Part shown: positions 51,063 through 59,660 of the stretch, piece after piece
Position numbering within the stretch: the first letter of the stretch is position 1
Layout of the letters: each line of letters opens with the position of its first letter
Assembly (NCBI GenBank): GCA_938008435.1
Contig: CALLKK010000017.1
Coordinates: forward strand, 146,060 to 210,059
Direction of reading: 5' to 3'
Length of the DNA: 64,000 bases
From: an uncultured Steroidobacter sp.
GTDB taxonomy: Bacteria; Pseudomonadota; Gammaproteobacteria; Steroidobacterales; Steroidobacteraceae
The notes under the pieces: model-generated
Databases searched by the model: none
Told to the model about the DNA's origin: nothing
What the model saw: only the letters and a program-made list of their open reading frames with translations
Made by a program: the position numbers and the translations under genes

Positions 51063-53024
51063 ATGGCTAATGCGCAGCACAATCGCTCCCCTGGCATGGG
51101 CGATGAGATCAATCTGGAAATCGATGATTCGCAGCGCGAACAGCCCGAGTCGGGGCATCACGCGCCGATCCTCGTCCTCAGCCGGGATGCGAACCTGATT
51201 GAAACCGTCAAGAAGGCAGCGCCCCGCGGCGCGTCCGTGAGCGCAGCGCCCGACCTCGACCAGGTCGCGGACCGGCTGCCGACGCTCAAGCCCGGCGTCC
51301 TGGTCGCCGACGCGGCCAGCACGACCGACGTAGCCGGGATGGTGGCGCAATTGACGCAGCATTTCCCCGAGCTCGTCGTCGTCGTCGCGGGCAAGCGCGA
51401 GGACAGCGCGAGCCTGATGCAGCTCACCGCTGCCGGGCGGATCTTCCGCTTCCTGCTCACGCCGCTCTCGCACGGCCAGACCCGCTTGGCGCTCGAAGCG
51501 GCACTGACGCAGCACGAGGATCTCGCTGCGCAAGGTCAGCGCTTGAGCGCAAGCTCCGGCGATACGAGCGGCGGTAAGAATTACGTTGTTACCTATGGTG
51601 CGCTCGCAGCCGGATTGCTCGCCGTGATCGGCGGCATCTGGTTCGGCGTCAGCTACTTCACCGGCGACAAGGTCGAGCCGCCTGCCGCGGTCGCTACCAC
51701 CCCGTCGCCGGATCTGCCCGAGAAACCGGATCCGGTCAAAGCCGAGCTCGCGCTCGCCAAGGCCGCCTTCGAGCAAGGCAAGTATCTGGAGCCGCCGAAT
51801 GAGAGCGCGCTCGATCTGTACCGCAGCGCGCTGGCGCTCGATCCGAACAACGAAGAGGCGATGGCCGGCATTCGTGCCGTTACCGACAAGGTGCTCGAGA
51901 AGGCCGAAGCGGCGCTGCTCGCCGAGCGCATCGAAGAGGCGATCGTCAGCATCGAGCGTGCGCGCGACATCGATCCGCAGCATCCGCGCCTGCAGTTCTT
52001 CGATACGCAGATCGCGCGCGAGCGCGAGCGTCTGAAGCTCATGCAGTCGCAGGAGATCGGTCAGCGCGTCAATCAATTGCTGAGCCAAGCCAACGACCGC
52101 ATGCAGAACGGTCGCTTGATCTCGCCGCCGGGCGGCAACGCGCGCGATGCGCTGCTCGAGGCACGCCGCTTGGATCCGACCAATCCGGCCGTGGCGCAAG
52201 CGATTCGCGAGCTGAGCAGCGCGCTCGTCAATCAAGCGCGTGAGCTCGTCGCGGCGAATCGACTCGACGAGGCGCAAGCCCACGTCACCGCGGCCCGTCA
52301 GCTCGGTTCGGCGGGCGTGGCGCTGACGCAAGTCGAGCGCGCGATTGCCGATGCGAGCCGAGCACCCGCTCAGCCGCAGCGTCCGGCGGCGACGCAGACG
52401 CCAAGCGCAGATCCGAACGTCGAGCAGCTGGTCAACAACGTTCGCCAGCGCCTCGCCGCAGGCAAGCTCATCGATCCGCCCGGCGACAACGCCCGCGAAG
52501 CGCTCTCGGCGCTGCGCGTGGCCGCGCCCGAGCGCCCTGAAGTCGAAGAGCTCGCTCGCACGTTGGCTGGACGCCTGTTGAGCTCCGGCCGTCAAGCGAT
52601 GGCTGCCAAGGCATTCGATCGCTCGGCGCAGCTGATCGCTGCCTCGCGCGAGGTCGGCGGTGCGTATCTCGGCGCGGAAATCGCGCAGGCTGAAATGGAG
52701 CTCGCCAGGGCTCGCGAAGAGCACGCGTTCTCCACCAACATCGTTTCGGCGTCCACGCTGAAGCGTACGAAGACGGTGTCGCCGACCTACCCGTCGGAAG
52801 CGCTGCGCCGCGGTATCGAAGGCTGGGTCGAACTCGTCTTCACCGTGACGCCGAACGGCACGGTCGAGGATGTGGAAGTGCGTAACGCGAGCCCCGCGAA
52901 CGTCTTCGACGATGCAGCGATTCGCGCCGTGCGCCAGTGGCGCTTCGAGCCGGTCGTGCGCAACGGCAAGCCCGTGCCGCAGCGTGCGATGGTGCGTCTG
53001 CGCTTCGCCGAAGGACAGCAATAG
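51063..53024 (+). CDS. Second receiver-TM-repeat-TonB fusion protein
   Basis: A 653-residue paralogue of the 34304-36085 product. Residues 30-155 are a receiver-like domain (HAPILVLSRDANLIETVKK, GVLVADAAS, ELVVVVAGKRED) that keeps an Asp but has Thr in place of the conserved Lys (FLLTPLS), so phosphorylation is doubtful. One TM helix (YGALAAGLLAVIGGIWFGV), then helical repeats with recurring LxPPxxxAREAL-type units, and a C-terminal TonB domain (YPSEALRRGIEGWVELVF, AIRAVRQWRFEP). It may couple cytoplasmic signals to an outer-membrane transporter or be a structural TonB. Divergent from oligopeptidase B. Confidence 0.82.
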   Translation: MANAQHNRSPGMGDEINLEIDDSQREQPESGHHAPILVLSRDANLIETVKKAAPRGASVSAAPDLDQVADRLPTLKPGVLVADAASTTDVAGMVAQLTQHFPELVVVVAGKREDSASLMQLTAAGRIFRFLLTPLSHGQTRLALEAALTQHEDLAAQGQRLSASSGDTSGGKNYVVTYGALAAGLLAVIGGIWFGVSYFTGDKVEPPAAVATTPSPDLPEKPDPVKAELALAKAAFEQGKYLEPPNESALDLYRSALALDPNNEEAMAGIRAVTDKVLEKAEAALLAERIEEAIVSIERARDIDPQHPRLQFFDTQIARERERLKLMQSQEIGQRVNQLLSQANDRMQNGRLISPPGGNARDALLEARRLDPTNPAVAQAIRELSSALVNQARELVAANRLDEAQAHVTAARQLGSAGVALTQVERAIADASRAPAQPQRPAATQTPSADPNVEQLVNNVRQRLAAGKLIDPPGDNAREALSALRVAAPERPEVEELARTLAGRLLSSGRQAMAAKAFDRSAQLIAASREVGGAYLGAEIAQAEMELARAREEHAFSTNIVSASTLKRTKTVSPTYPSEALRRGIEGWVELVFTVTPNGTVEDVEVRNASPANVFDDAAIRAVRQWRFEPVVRNGKPVPQRAMVRLRFAEGQQ

Positions 53025-53124
53025 TGCCCCTCAGCGCGGGCGTGTGGCGCAAGCTGCATGCCCGCGCATTCCTCCCGCGCGCTGCGCGCGCTACTCTCGC
53101 TTGGACTGTAAGCCGTAGCCCGGA

Positions 53125-55320
53125 TCACCAAGCGTTCGGATTCTCGCCCTTCCGCGCCCGATTCATGCCGTCGAGGATGTCGCGCACCTCGGGTCTGGCG
53201 AAAATTTCTGCGGTATCGAGCACGACCTTGCGCTGCCAGTTCGGATGCTCGGTATCCGTGCCGGGCACGTTCACCGGATCGGTCATGCCGATGAGATCCT
53301 CGATCTGAATGAGCGCAATGTTGGCGTTCGAGAGCCCCAGGAAGGCATGCACGGCGCGCGACAATGCCGCGGAGTATTCCGGCAACGGCTGATCGGGGTG
53401 CCAGTGCCATAACCCTGCATCGACGAGCGCCTGCATCAGCTGACGGCGTTCGCGCTCGCGCGTCGCATGCGCGCGATTCTTGAACTCGTCGTTGGGATAA
53501 AGATCGAGCCGAGCACGCAGCTCGAGATCGTGCGCTTCCCACCAACCGCGCAGCGTCGGCAAGTCGTGCGTCGTCACCGTCGCAAGCGCGCCTTGCACAT
53601 ACGCCGATGGCGGTTTGAAACGCCCGTCCGGCTCCTGCTCGAACAAGAGCACTTTGTAGTGATAGGTACGATAGCGCTCCATCGCCTCGAGCATCGGCTC
53701 GGCCACCGTTCCTAAATCCTCGCCGATGACGATGCACTCGTTGCGATGACTCTCGAGCGCGAGAATCGCAATCAGATCGTCCACCGGATAGTGCATGTAC
53801 GCGCCGTCCTTCGACGGATAGCCGCGCGGCACCCACCACAGCCGGTACAGCGACATCACGTGATCCAAGCGCAATGCCGCGACGTGCTGCATGTTGTTGC
53901 GCAGGAGCTCGCAGAAGGGACGGTACTGTTGCGTGCGCAGCTCGTTCGGATCTTGCGGCGGCACGCCCCAATCCTGACCCTTGAGCGCAAGCGCATCGGG
54001 CGGCGCACCGACCGATGCGCCTTGCAAATAGAGCCGCCGGTTCGACCAGGTTTCCGAGCCGGCAGGATTGGCACCGACGGCAAGATCGCCGTACAACCCG
54101 ATCGACATGCCGAGCGCACGCGCCTCGCGCTGCGCGGCGGCGAGTTGTTCGGCCGCCAGCCATTGCAGATAAAGAAAGTACTCGATTTCCTCCACACGCT
54201 CGCGCGCAAAGCGCGCCACGGCCGATGAGCTCGGATCGCGATACTCCTCCGGCCAGCTGGGCCAGCCCCAGTACTGCGGCCCTTGCAGCCGCAAGTGGGC
54301 ATCGAGCGCATCGTAGATAGCGTGAAGCTTGAGCGTCTCGCCGCCTGAAGCGACAAACGCGCGAAATGCCGTCGCGCGCACCGTGTCGCGGCTCAAGTGC
54401 TCGGCCCGAAATTGCGCATAGAGGAGCTTCAAGATCTCGAACTTCGCCGCCGCCACGCGCACATAGTCGACATTCGTCGTTGCGCGCAGCTCCGCGAGCA
54501 AAGACTGAAACTCAGGCGACGCCACGCGCGTGCGCGCCGCTTCGCAAGACGCAAACTCCTCAACGTCCGGCACGCTGATGTAGAGCACGTTGAGATACAG
54601 CCGGTTGGACGGGCTGTACGGGCTGATCTGGCGCGGATTGGCGGGCGCAAGCGCGTGCAGGGGGTTCAAGCCAATGATCTGGCATCCGGTCGGCGCGGCC
54701 AGGCGAATCAATTCGCGCAGGTCGGCGAAATCGCCGATGCCCCAGTTGTTGGGCGAACGCAGCGAGTAGAGCTGCACGGCAATACCCCAAACGCGCTCGC
54801 CCCGCGCGATGATGGGCGGCTCATAGCAGCTCGCCGGCGCGACGATGATGCGCGTCGGTGCTGCAAGACCGCTGTCGAGCGTCGTCTCCAAATCGTGATA
54901 GCCAAGCGGTAGCGACGGCAGCTCGAGCTCGTAACGCACATACGCACGTCCTTCGACCGTGCCTTCCTCGACCACGGGCAAGCGCGCAAGCTCCACCGCG
55001 CCGTGACTGACGTGGCCTGTTTCGAGCGTGATGCGCCACGTGAGCGAACGCGCTGCGATCTCGCGCGAGACGGCAATCGGCACCACAATAGGGCGATCCA
55101 CTTGTACGATGGTGACGAGCGGCGCCAAGCGCGTCCATTTCACCGTCTCGTGCGTACTGAGCGCGCTCGCGAGCGCACGTTCGTTGCTCGTATCGACGCC
55201 GAGTGCCGCGAGCAGGGCCGCGCGCGATTCGAGCGAGACTTCCCGCAGCTCGCCTCGCCAGTCGTAGTAAGACGCACCGATCCCGTGTATCGCGGCCAAT
55301 TGCTCGATGGGATGCGTCAT
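53125..55320 (-). CDS. malQ: 4-alpha-glucanotransferase (amylomaltase)
   Basis: A 731-residue GH77 enzyme transferring maltooligosaccharide units. The N-terminal beta domain (IHGIGASYYDWRGE) is the long-MalQ type. Catalytic region: ALRLDHVMSLYRLWWVPRG (nucleophile Asp), VIGEDLGTV (acid/base Glu) and TTHDLPTLRGWW (third carboxylate). The family hallmark NNWGIGDFADL is present. It is the last gene of a four-gene glycogen-use cluster, 76 bases after glgX. It would recycle short malto-oligosaccharides left by GlgP and GlgX. Confidence 0.95.
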   Translation of the reverse strand: MTHPIEQLAAIHGIGASYYDWRGELREVSLESRAALLAALGVDTSNERALASALSTHETVKWTRLAPLVTIVQVDRPIVVPIAVSREIAARSLTWRITLETGHVSHGAVELARLPVVEEGTVEGRAYVRYELELPSLPLGYHDLETTLDSGLAAPTRIIVAPASCYEPPIIARGERVWGIAVQLYSLRSPNNWGIGDFADLRELIRLAAPTGCQIIGLNPLHALAPANPRQISPYSPSNRLYLNVLYISVPDVEEFASCEAARTRVASPEFQSLLAELRATTNVDYVRVAAAKFEILKLLYAQFRAEHLSRDTVRATAFRAFVASGGETLKLHAIYDALDAHLRLQGPQYWGWPSWPEEYRDPSSSAVARFARERVEEIEYFLYLQWLAAEQLAAAQREARALGMSIGLYGDLAVGANPAGSETWSNRRLYLQGASVGAPPDALALKGQDWGVPPQDPNELRTQQYRPFCELLRNNMQHVAALRLDHVMSLYRLWWVPRGYPSKDGAYMHYPVDDLIAILALESHRNECIVIGEDLGTVAEPMLEAMERYRTYHYKVLLFEQEPDGRFKPPSAYVQGALATVTTHDLPTLRGWWEAHDLELRARLDLYPNDEFKNRAHATRERERRQLMQALVDAGLWHWHPDQPLPEYSAALSRAVHAFLGLSNANIALIQIEDLIGMTDPVNVPGTDTEHPNWQRKVVLDTAEIFARPEVRDILDGMNRARKGENPNAW

Positions 55321-55396
55321 ACGCTCTTCGCGGCTCTCGTCGTTGTGAAGCGCGTTTCCCAGCCGGGATTACTCTGCGACAGATTACTCTGCGACC

Positions 55397-57562
55397 TCAG
55401 CTGCCGCGCGCGAATCCGACACGCACGCTCGGCGGCGCATCGCCGTCCGCCAGGAGCGCGCACGAGTGCGCAGCGACCACGAACTGATCTCCGGCATGAA
55501 TCGACTCGCCGAGATCGTTGGCGCGCCAGCGCGCCGTATCGAATACCGTCTGCCAGACTGCGCCCGTCTTCGGCTCGGGCAGCTTGAACTCGACCGGCGC
55601 GTCGCCGGCATTGCACAGAAACAGCAAATGCCCGTTGGGTGTTCCATACGGGTCGGAGAAGGCGTGACCGATGAGCACGCCGATCGCCCGCGCGTTCTCA
55701 TCGTGCCAGTCGCCGGCATCGAGCTCGCGCCCGCTCGGATGACGCCAGCTCACGTCTTTGTGCTCGCGGTCCGCCTGGCGCGCGCCCTTCAGGAACGTGT
55801 CGCGTCGCAGGCCTGCGGCCTGTTTGCGCAACGTGAGCAATTGCCGGACGAATGCGATGAGCCATTTGCGCCGCTCGGCCAGACTCCAGTCGAGCCAACT
55901 GATCTCATTGTCCTGGCAGTAGGCATTGTTGTTGCCCTGCTGCGTGTGCCCGAACTCGTCGCCGGCGAGCAGCATCGGCACACCCTGGGACAGCAACAGC
56001 GTCGCCAGCATGTTGCGCACCTGACGCTCGCGCAGCTCGACTACTGCCGGATCGTCGGTCGGACCTTCGACGCCGCAGTTCCAGCTCAAGTTGTGATTGT
56101 GGCCGTCGCGGTTGTCTTCGAGGTTCGCCCAGTTGTTCTTCTGTTCGTAAGCCGTCGCATCGTAGAGCGTGAAACCGTCGTGGCAGGCCATGTAGTTGAT
56201 GCTCGCGGTGGGTTTGCGCCCGCTCGCGCGGAACAGATCGCTCGATCCGGCAAAGCGCTCGGCGAAGCCGCCGATGACGCCGGGATTGCCGCGCCAGAAG
56301 CCGCGCATCGTGTCGCGATACAGATCGTTCCACTCGGCCCAGCCTGCCGGGAAATGCCCGAGCTGATAACCGTCGGGACCGACGTCCCACGGCTCGGCGA
56401 TGAGCTTGACGTAGCGCAGCGACGGTTCGGCGGCGACCGCTTTGAAGAACGCAGCATCCGTCTTGAATCGTCCGTCCTCACGTCCGAGCACGGCGGCCAG
56501 ATCGAAGCGAAAGCCGTCGACGTGCATTTCCTCGACCCAGTAGCGCATGCAATCGATGATGAGCTGGCGCGCCACGGGATGAGAAACGGCGATCGTGTTG
56601 CCCGTGCCGCTGCGGTTGACGTAGTGACGCAGATTCGTGGGATCGAGCTGGTAGTACGCGGCATTGTCGAAGCCGCGCAAGCTCAACGTCGGACCCGACT
56701 CGTTGCCCTCGGCGGTGTGGTTGAACACGACGTCGAGAATCACTTCGAGGCCCGCGTCGTGCAGCGCCTTGACCATCGTCTTGAACTCGCTCACTGCATC
56801 GCGGAGCGCGAACTGCGGCGCCGGCGCAAACCAGGCAAGCGGGTTGTAGCCCCAGTAATTGCTGAGCCCTTTGTCGACGAGGAACTGCTCGGACACGAAC
56901 GCCTGCACCGGCATCAGCTCCACGGTCGTCACGCCGAGATGCTTCAAGTACGAGAGCACCTCGGGCTGGGTGAACCCGAGATACGTCCCGCGCAGCTCGG
57001 GCGGCACGAGCGGATGCAGCTTGGTGAAGCCCTTGACGTGCAGCTCGTAAATGACCGTGTCGCGCCACGGCACGGCGGGCGGGACATCCTGCCCCCAGTC
57101 GAAGGCATTCGAGATGACGCGCGCTTTGTACGTGTACGGTGCGCTGTCCTCGCAATTCGGCGCGTCGGTCGCGCTCGCCGCATCCTGACCGGATAGCGCC
57201 GGATGCCAGGTGAACGAACCGGCAAGCGACCGTGCGTACGGATCGAGCAAGAGCTTGTGCGGGTTGTAACGATCTCCGCGAGCCGGATCGTAGCGTCCGT
57301 GCACTCGATAACCGTACACAAGACCCGCAACGCCGAAGGGCTTGGGCAGAAAGCCGTGCCAGATGTTCTCCGTGCGCGCCGGCAACGCGAGGCGCGCCAA
57401 TTCTCGCGCGCCGTTCTCGTCGAAGAGACACAGCTCGATGCGCGTCGCGCCGCCCGAGTAGACAGCGAAGTTGATGCCTTCGTCCGTGAGCGTGGCGCCG
57501 AGCGGGACCGGCGCGCCGGGCAGCAGCGTGGCTTGACTATAGTCGTGTGCGGTCGCGTTCAT
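55397..57562 (-). CDS. glgX: Glycogen debranching enzyme (isoamylase type)
   Basis: A 721-residue GH13 enzyme that removes alpha-1,6 stubs from phosphorylase-limit dextrin. An N-terminal CBM48 (GATLTDEGINFAVYSGGATR) precedes the barrel with FDVVFNHTAEG-type region (LEVILDVVFNHTAEGN), nucleophile Asp in DGFRFDLAAVLGRE, Glu in LIAEPWDVGPDGYQLG and the third carboxylate in MACHDGFTLYD. E. coli GlgX is 657 residues. It sits between glgB and malQ on the same strand. Confidence 0.95.
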   Translation of the reverse strand: MNATAHDYSQATLLPGAPVPLGATLTDEGINFAVYSGGATRIELCLFDENGARELARLALPARTENIWHGFLPKPFGVAGLVYGYRVHGRYDPARGDRYNPHKLLLDPYARSLAGSFTWHPALSGQDAASATDAPNCEDSAPYTYKARVISNAFDWGQDVPPAVPWRDTVIYELHVKGFTKLHPLVPPELRGTYLGFTQPEVLSYLKHLGVTTVELMPVQAFVSEQFLVDKGLSNYWGYNPLAWFAPAPQFALRDAVSEFKTMVKALHDAGLEVILDVVFNHTAEGNESGPTLSLRGFDNAAYYQLDPTNLRHYVNRSGTGNTIAVSHPVARQLIIDCMRYWVEEMHVDGFRFDLAAVLGREDGRFKTDAAFFKAVAAEPSLRYVKLIAEPWDVGPDGYQLGHFPAGWAEWNDLYRDTMRGFWRGNPGVIGGFAERFAGSSDLFRASGRKPTASINYMACHDGFTLYDATAYEQKNNWANLEDNRDGHNHNLSWNCGVEGPTDDPAVVELRERQVRNMLATLLLSQGVPMLLAGDEFGHTQQGNNNAYCQDNEISWLDWSLAERRKWLIAFVRQLLTLRKQAAGLRRDTFLKGARQADREHKDVSWRHPSGRELDAGDWHDENARAIGVLIGHAFSDPYGTPNGHLLFLCNAGDAPVEFKLPEPKTGAVWQTVFDTARWRANDLGESIHAGDQFVVAAHSCALLADGDAPPSVRVGFARGS

Positions 57563-57686
57563 CGCTTGCGATGGTGACGCATTCCTGGCGCGAATGGGAA
57601 GTCTGCAGTGCGAGTCGCGACATCGGAGTTTGCGCTAGTGCGCGCTCGGACGCCGGCGCGCGAGCGCGCGTTGCCGAACGTCGAAC

Positions 57687-59588
57687 TCATTCGGCGACCC
57701 ACACCACCATGCCGAGCGGCGGCAGCGTGATCTGAATCCGCGCGGGAAAGTCCCTCCATGGCTCAGGCGATGCTTCGATGCGCGTTTCTTTCGCGTAGCC
57801 CGAGCCGCCGAAAGCAGGATCGTCGCTGTCGATGAGCTTGCGATAGGAGCCGGCGCGCGGCGCACCGAGGATGTAGCCGTCGCGCGGCACCGGGGTGCAA
57901 TTGAAGGCGATGAGCAAATGGGTGCCGCCCTCGCCCGGCAGACGCTGGCGCATGAACGCGAACACGCTCTCGTCGCGATTGTCCGGATCGAGCCAACGAA
58001 AGCCCTCCCAGCGATGGTCGCTCGTGTGCAGCTCCGGATACTCGCGATAGATACGATTCAACGTGCGGTTCCAGTGCTGCAGCTGCTGGTGATGCGGATA
58101 CTGCAGCGCCGCCCAGGCAAGGTCTTCGTAATCGCGCCACTCGTGCCATTGCCCGAACTCCCCGCCCATGAAGATGAGCTTCTTGCCCGGGTGCATCATC
58201 ATGTAGCCGATCAGCAACCGATAGTTGGCGAGCTTGCGCCATTCATCGCCCGGCATCTTGTCGAGGAGCGATTTCTTGCCGTGCACGACCTCATCGTGCG
58301 ACAGCGGCAGGATGAAGTGCTCCGAGAACGCATACACGAACGAGAACGTGATCAGATGATGATGATGCTTACGGTGGATGGGATCGAGCGCCATGTAGCG
58401 CAGCGTGTCGTTCATCCAACCCATGTTCCACTTGAAGTGAAAGCCGAGCCCGCCGAGATGCACCGGACGGCTCACGCCGTCATAAGCGGTCGACTCTTCG
58501 GCCATCATCACGACGCCAGGGTAGTAATGCCCGACCGTCCAATTGAGCTGCTTCAAGAACTCGATGGCTTCCAGGTTCTCGCGCCCGCCGTATTGATTCG
58601 GCGCCCATTCGCCGGGCTTGCGCGCGTAATCGAGATAGAGCATCGAGGCCACGGCATCCACGCGCAGCCCGTCGATGTGATACATCTCGAGCCAGAAGAG
58701 CGCATTGGCGATCAAGAAATTGCGCACTTCGTGGCGCCCGTAATTGAAGATCTTCGTGCCCCACTCCATGTGCTCGCCGCGGCGCGGATCGGCATGCTCG
58801 TATAGACACGTGCCGTCGAACTCGACCAGACCGTGCGCGTCGCGCGGAAAGTGCGCAGGCACCCAATCCATGAACACGCCGATGCCGGCCTGATGCAGCC
58901 GGTCGACGAAGCGCATGAAATCATGGGGCGTGCCGTGTCGCGCCGTCGGCGCGTAATGCCCGAGCACCTGGTAGCCCCATGAGCCGTCGAAGGGATGCTC
59001 GGCCACGCCGACGATCTCGACGTGCGTGTACCCCATGTCCTGCACGTACGGAATGAGCTGATCGGCGATCTCATCCCACGTGAGAAACGCCGGCTGACGA
59101 TGCCAGGAACGGCGCCACGAGCCCGGATGGAATTCGTAGATCGAAATCGGCGCGCGCAAATGATCCCATTCGCGCCGCCGCGCCATCCATTCCGCATCGC
59201 CCCACTCGTAGCCGCCGATGTCGGCCACGATCGACGCATTGTCGGGACGTAGCTGCATCTGGAAGGCATACGGATCTGCCTTCAAGAGCAGATGATCATG
59301 CTGCGTCAGGATCTCGTACTTGTAGAGCGCTCCGGGACGCACGCCCGGCACGAACGTCACCCAAACGCCCGAGCTGCCGCGCGGCTGCATGACGTTGACG
59401 CGGCCGTCCCAACCGTTGAAGTCGCCGACGACGCTGACCCGCTTGGCGTTCGGCGCCCACACCGCAAAGCGCGTCCCTTGCACGCCGTCGACCGTGACGC
59501 AGTGTGCGCCGAGCTTCTGATAGATGTGATGGTGATTGCCTTCGCCGAAGAGGTGCAGATCGAAGTCGGTCAGATCGGTCGAGGACAT
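57687..59588 (-). CDS. glgB: 1,4-alpha-glucan branching enzyme
   Basis: A 633-residue GH13 enzyme making alpha-1,6 branches. CBM48 (RFAVWAPNAKRVSVVGDFNG) precedes the barrel: MDWVPAHFPRDAHGL, DGLRVDAVASMLYLDY (nucleophile Asp), AEESTAYDGVSRP (Glu) and LSHDEVVHGKKSLLDKMPGD (third carboxylate). It lacks the extra N1 module of the 728-residue E. coli form. It follows glgP in transcription order with an inverted GGCTGTAG repeat in the gap. Confidence 0.95.
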   Translation of the reverse strand: MSSTDLTDFDLHLFGEGNHHHIYQKLGAHCVTVDGVQGTRFAVWAPNAKRVSVVGDFNGWDGRVNVMQPRGSSGVWVTFVPGVRPGALYKYEILTQHDHLLLKADPYAFQMQLRPDNASIVADIGGYEWGDAEWMARRREWDHLRAPISIYEFHPGSWRRSWHRQPAFLTWDEIADQLIPYVQDMGYTHVEIVGVAEHPFDGSWGYQVLGHYAPTARHGTPHDFMRFVDRLHQAGIGVFMDWVPAHFPRDAHGLVEFDGTCLYEHADPRRGEHMEWGTKIFNYGRHEVRNFLIANALFWLEMYHIDGLRVDAVASMLYLDYARKPGEWAPNQYGGRENLEAIEFLKQLNWTVGHYYPGVVMMAEESTAYDGVSRPVHLGGLGFHFKWNMGWMNDTLRYMALDPIHRKHHHHLITFSFVYAFSEHFILPLSHDEVVHGKKSLLDKMPGDEWRKLANYRLLIGYMMMHPGKKLIFMGGEFGQWHEWRDYEDLAWAALQYPHHQQLQHWNRTLNRIYREYPELHTSDHRWEGFRWLDPDNRDESVFAFMRQRLPGEGGTHLLIAFNCTPVPRDGYILGAPRAGSYRKLIDSDDPAFGGSGYAKETRIEASPEPWRDFPARIQITLPPLGMVVWVAE

Positions 59589-59654
59589 GGCTCAGGCTGT
59601 AGACCGTAGGTAAAGGGGCGCGCTTGCGTTACTACAGCCTACAGCCTATGGCGG
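59589..59654. repeat. Inverted GGCTGTAG-type intergenic repeat (copy 2)
   Basis: Between glgB and glgP. Left arm CAGGCTGTAGACCGTAGGTAA and right arm TTACTACAGCCTACAGCC are inverse complements across about 15 bases. It is the same word family as the repeat at 18847-18993. The right arm runs to the glgP stop region. A REP-like dispersed element is likely. Confidence 0.65.
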
Positions 59655-59660
59655 ACGGTC

